From: Actinostola sp. cb2023 | Taxonomy: Eukaryota; Cnidaria; Anthozoa; Actiniaria; Actinostolidae | Length of the DNA: 64,000 bases | Direction: 5' to 3' | NCBI GenBank assembly: GCA_033675265.1 | Contig: JAUJYZ010001136.1 | Coordinates: 122,501-186,500, forward strand | Shown here: positions 36,601-42,600 of the stretch, one piece after another | Layout of the letters: the number at the start of each line of letters is the position of its first letter | How positions within the stretch are numbered: position 1 is the first letter of the stretch | Notes under the pieces: model-generated | The model's database searches: none | What the model was told of the DNA's origin: nothing | What the model saw: the letters and a program-made list of their open reading frames with translations, nothing else | Position numbers and translations under genes: made by a program

Positions 36601-39600
36601 ATTGGTTGGGAATATTCAGCAAAATTGAATTCTGCCTCAGTACCAAACGAATCAACCACTCGTATTCGACACCTGAAAAAGTTGGAAACCTTGAAATTTA
36701 CACACACTCTAGGCTGAAGAAATGGAAAACATGGCAGCATGCTCTATCGAGTTATAAAAGCACGCGGGAATTGGAAGAAGATGAGAGAAGTGTTAAGAGA
36801 AGCACGAGGCGTAGCCGAGTGCTTCTCGCACTTCTCGAGTCTTCTTTCAATTCCCAAGTGCTTCTATAACTCGATAGAGCACAGCTGCCGAGTTTTCTAT
36901 TTCTTTTATAAAATACAAGTATGATTCTAAGGCAAGTTTTCAATTTTTTTCGTTGAAAAAATATTTGAATATCTGCGCGCGCGTGCACTGTGCTCTCATA
37001 GAGCACGCGGAATACGCATCCTTTGGCCAATCAGAGCGCGCGTTATATCATAGTTATTTAATAATACTATATCAATTAGTCAACGAGCGTCCATGCGCCC
37101 ACTGCGTTATAGATGCACGAGAGAAAATATAAACTTAAAAGCACAACGACAGAAATACCTGTATTGTGAATGATTTGGTCCTACTGCCATAGCAATGTAT
37201 TTACAACCATTATAATCGGTGTAAATGATATCGAAGTCATCATCTTTTGCCTTGGTGGCACAACCTTCGATCTTAGGAGCATTCAGTAATCTGAGAAAGA
37301 AGAAAGGCGATGGTTGTGACTAAAGTAAAACGAAATACAAGGAAAGAACGCAAGAAAGGGAGGAACGGAGAGATGAAGACAGGGAGAAAGGAAGAATCGA
37401 AGGAAGGAAGGAAAAACCAACAAAGGTGTGAGTAATGAAGAAAGGAAGGACTTTCAAGAAGGAACGTAGGGATGAAGGACAAGGAAGGAATAGGAAGGAA
37501 GGAAGGAAGGAAGGAAGGAAGGAAGGAAGGAAGGAAGGAAGGAAGGAAGGAAGGAAGGAAGGAAGGAAGGAAGGAAGGAAGGAAGGAAGGAAGGAAGGAA
37601 GGAAGGAAGGAAGGAAGGAAGGAAGGAAGGAAGGAAGGAAGGAAGGAAGGAAGGAAGGAAGGAAGGAAGGAAGGAAGGAAGGAAGGAAGGAAGGAAGGAA
37701 GGAAGGAAGGAAGGAATAGGAAGGAAGGAATAGGAAGGAAGGAATAGGAAGGAAGGAATAGGAAAGAAGGAATAGGAAGGAAGTAATAGGAAGGAAGGAA
37801 TAGGAAGAAAGGAATAGGAAGAAAGGAATAGGAAGGAAGGAGAAGGAAGGAGAAGGAAGGAGAAGGAAGGAACGTACAAACTGCTAGTAGGAACGAAAGT
37901 ATGAAAGCTTCGAACCCATTTTTACAGTGAAACGAGACGCCGGCACCTTTTTGCACGATTACAGGTTAAACTGGCTGGCAAAAGAAAAAACGTTTTGCTG
38001 GTTGATAACCTTATTTAAACCTTAAGTATACAATGAGCCGAAGACTTGTACAAAATACTTGCGCAACATCAGTAATGTAACTCCCGATTTATTGTCGATC
38101 TTTCTAAATTAACGTTTTAAAAGTTTGCAATGCAGTAACTTAGCCGTTGCCCTGGAATCTTGAACTGCATAAGGTCTGTTATTACCATTAATATCAGGGG
38201 TGCTTACCATTTACCTTGAAAAACCGGAAATTCCGGTTAAAAAAGGTATATGTCATTCCATTCGGAAAGTTCCGGAAAACTCGGTCTAATGGTACACGCG
38301 TCTACGGAAAAACCGAAAAGAGCGGGAAAAGTGGATTACCTCAATCGCTAGACCGAGTTTTCCATAACTTTCCGATCGGAATGACACATCAGTACCATTT
38401 GTTTTTCCAACTGGAATTTCCGGTTTTTCAGGGTAAATGATAAAGCATATATGCATCTCAGAACTACTTACATGGGTAAGTCGTCCTTATTCGCGCTGAT
38501 TGTAAGGTTATGGCCAAGGATGTATAAGGTACTGATAAGATCAGTCCATTGGACTAGTTCGCCGAGTGGACCACCATAGAATGCCGCAGTGAAGAATTGT
38601 GGCTCAAAGGCGAACGATCCCATGAACACAAAAATCTTGAAAGAAATGAATACAAATATTAGCAAATAGACAACAGGAAGCCCAGAGAGAGAGAAAAAAT
38701 ACAGAAACGCATCTGTTGAGTTGAACCATTTAAAGTGTATATTTTTTTCTTCTTTTGAAAATCGATTACATATAAGTGAATAGCGGGATGGTTCAGTATT
38801 TTGTGATTTGAGCTTCGCATTTGCGAGTTATAAAGGTTTGAAATCGTGATATTGTAATTTGCTGACGTCAGTGTGTTTTGAATTTATTATACAAAAGCGT
38901 CCTTGTGCAAATTATTGACATTTTTAATCTGGCAAAAAGTTTTCTACAACTTCATATACATGATGTTAATTTTTTTGTGTGTGTATTTCAGAAAAGAGCG
39001 CTGCTTAAAAAAATATAAATAAGTTATGGCAAAACAATCAACTGACGTCACCGAATTAGCATAACTCGCAAATGCGAAGCTCAAATCACAAAATACTGAA
39101 CCATCTCACTATTCACTTCATATGTAAGCGATTTTCAAAAGAAACAAAGACTACTTATAATTAATAAAAATATATATTTGTATGTGGTAGAGCGCGCGCA
39201 ATACGTATTATATTGGGTTCCCTGTGCTTAGTTACGTATTATGTTGGGGTCCTGTGCCCGTCCCGTAGGACGCGCCCGCAGAAAAGCAGTATTGATAAGG
39301 CATTCTACCACAGGAAACCCATTTAAAACGACGCGCTAGATGCGCGCATACATATATGTTTTTATTAATTAAAAGTAGCCTCAGAAGCAATGGCCTGGTT
39401 GGGTAGCCTAATTTTCAGACGGTCATCGGTCCTCCGCTACACTCCACAAGCTACTGGTTGAACTTCCTGTGGTTTATATAGGCTCATATGTACTGTCGTA
39501 TATGTACTGTCGTATATGTACAGACATTAACTTACATTTTGAGATGCTCGGTTTTGTAAGTTGGTTTTACGCTTTTCTAGTGCCAGTGCTCCCTCGATCC

Positions 39601-42600
39601 AGTACGGCCAAAGTCTGTTGATACGATCTCTTATCCACGCCCAATTGGAGTGTTTCAACATTTGTAAAAGCTCTGTTTTATTGGTGCGTAATTTAGCCTT
39701 CAAGTAAACAACAGAAATCGGTTTCCGCTTCAGGGGTGCCAAGGAGGGGGAGGGGGGGTGGGTTCCCTAGGAGAAGGAGGGGGAGGGGTCCCAAGTAGGG
39801 AGAGGGGGGAGGGGGTGCCAAGGAGGGGGAGGAGGGGAATAATAATAATAGTACAAAGTTTAGCTTTGAGCCCGGAATAGGGTAAAGTTTCTTCAGGTTT
39901 AGGTCTGGGATAGGGTATGGAAAATCACATTTTATGTTTTTGTCGTTAAATCAAAACATGCACATGCTCTGTTTTATACACTTGAGGATACAAATGTGTG
40001 TCATATTTGCTCTTATTTCCCTAATGACTTTATTTTTGACACACGGCAAAGGTTAAGTAGAATTATGATAAAGGTAAAGGTGCTATATTTAACGTCCGTA
40101 GCCCCTTCAGTTGGGGGGACAGGTGGTGTGCCCTTTTGCCCCCTTCCTTCCATCAGTGCTCCATCCTACGGGTATTTAAAGCTGCACTGAGCTACACGGA
40201 TTAGAGGGAAGTCGACCAGAATGGATGTATTGATCATAGATGTCATACAATGTCTAAAACTTGTGATTTGTTAAATATGTATAGGGACTCTAACTCATAA
40301 CCGCTGGCCTCAATAGTGGTGTACAGAAGGCCCAAAAGTTTACAATGTTTGGGTGGGTGAGCATAACTCAATTCATCTCAATGAAACTCACTGATTTGAA
40401 ATGTGTAGGCACTTACCCTTGGCCTTTGTTGCAATGGGTTAGGTTTTTCTCTTCCTGGCAACAGAGGACACCATGCTTCTGCCTGGAATCACAAACTGTG
40501 ATGATGATAATGATTTATATAGTGATGGTGATGATGGTGATGATGATGACTACAGGTACTGCAGTTATTGGTGGTAACATGTTATCTTCATAAAAATATT
40601 TTAAGAGATATTTTGGAGATACGAATCGCTGTACTCACTCGTGAGATATATTATCAACACTCGAAGGAAAAAATAAAAATAAAAAATAAATAAATAAATA
40701 AAAATAAAATAAAAAAAAATAAAATAAATAAATAAAAAATAAATAAATAAATAAAAAAAACACTCGAAGATACAATTCGTATTTCCGCGCATCCATGTAA
40801 TATCCTCTATATACTTCTAATACATGTGAATGAATGAATGAATGAATGAATGAATGAATGAATGAATGAATGAATGAATGAATGAATGAATGAATGAATG
40901 AATGAATGAATGAATGAATGAATGAATGAATGAATGAACAGACTTTATTTATCGAGGGTAGCACGTGACAGTTTGTATAAACTCATGACCCTGTGGCCCT
41001 CCAAAAACTATAATAATAAAAATATATGTACATGAATCTCACCTCACTCAAGAACCGTAAAATGCTGCAATCATTTGTAGGATCAACATTGTTTTGTTTT
41101 ATGTAACAATTTAAATGGCCTTGCCACATTGCCCTGATCCACTGAAAGAATGATCAAAAAGCACTGTAAATGTTGGTTTGTTTAAAAATGTAGAGATGCA
41201 AAGAATTAGATTTGCATGCTTACCAATACTTTGTCATTGCAGAATGGATACCTCCAGTTCTCAGGAATACTGCACCTTCGCCTCATCAGAGATTGATCTA
41301 AAACATTTATACTGGACCATTAACTGACTGCAATGACACAACTGACAGTCCTTATTGCGGGTTCTAACTGTCACCAGTCAAACATAAATGCACGAAGGCC
41401 ACGGGTTACAATATTGCATCACATAATAATGACAGTCCCAGGGACAAAAGCATACATGTATAATGCATGCAGCTACTGTATTTAATCTTTGATGTCTCCG
41501 GCCTCGGACATGTTAGGGTTGCATGCATGCAAACAACACACAGATACATGTACATAATTAAGTGCATGCAGCCACCAAGTTATATGGCCATTTAGTTTTG
41601 GCCTGAAAGATTAAGGCTCTTTAATTGCTTGCAGTATAATATTTAATGACTGTTTAATCCGTGAAACAATTATTCCTAACTAGTTAGTGCATAATACTTT
41701 TTAGTTATCAACTATTTAGTTATCGACAAACTAAGAATTCACTCAGGCAAGAACCACACAACACATTAAAAGGAATGTTGGTTTTATTGTTATCATTAAA
41801 CAATTGCCCTATACCACTATGACGTCAAATCAAAACAATTTATTGTTTAAACGCTAAGGATCATGGTCGCTAGAGGGGGACAAAACAGCAACAACACAAA
41901 GGATTTCCCAAATAAATGTATTTTACAGACGATCTGAAACTAGCGATAAAAGTCACCAAACACAGTAAATATTGTGGGAAAAGTATCCATGAACATAATA
42001 TCTGGAAACTAGACAATTTAAAATCAAGCGAACCTCAGCAGAGCAGATTTAGTTCAAATTTCTATTGTTCTTCATGATTCTGTCCCCCTCATAAATAAGC
42101 CGTTACGTCATAATGGTATAGGGCAATTGATATACAAAAGTCACACACTGTTCTGCTCCAGTGATACCACTAGTTTGTACAAAATAGTGCAATTAGACAA
42201 TACATGCATATATAATTTGTTTTGTTTCATGGATATATACATGCATGGCGTGCACTCTATATTATCCAATTAATAGATAGATAGATAGATAGATACATGT
42301 ACATGTAGTTTATTATTAGCAAATACTATTGCAGCTGGATAGCTGAATTGTGTAAAAACTTTACATGGAAATTACAAATGGTAAAAAAGATAAAAATAAA
42401 TAAATAAATAAATAGTAAATAAATTTGTAATAATAAAAAATAACACAATATTACATGTACATACTATACAGATAAAGCTTTTGAGTACATTCAGGTGGCT
42501 GAATTAATGTAGCTAAATCCACTGTTCACAGATATCATTACCTTGAAGTTCATATTTTTGTAGTTGCAATTCTTGTATTTTTGGTAACTTTTTGAACTGG

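Noticed and set aside
37273..37956. 227-residue Pro/Ser/Phe/Leu minus frame and Glu/Gly/Arg/Lys + frames
   Set aside because: GGAA microsatellite translation.
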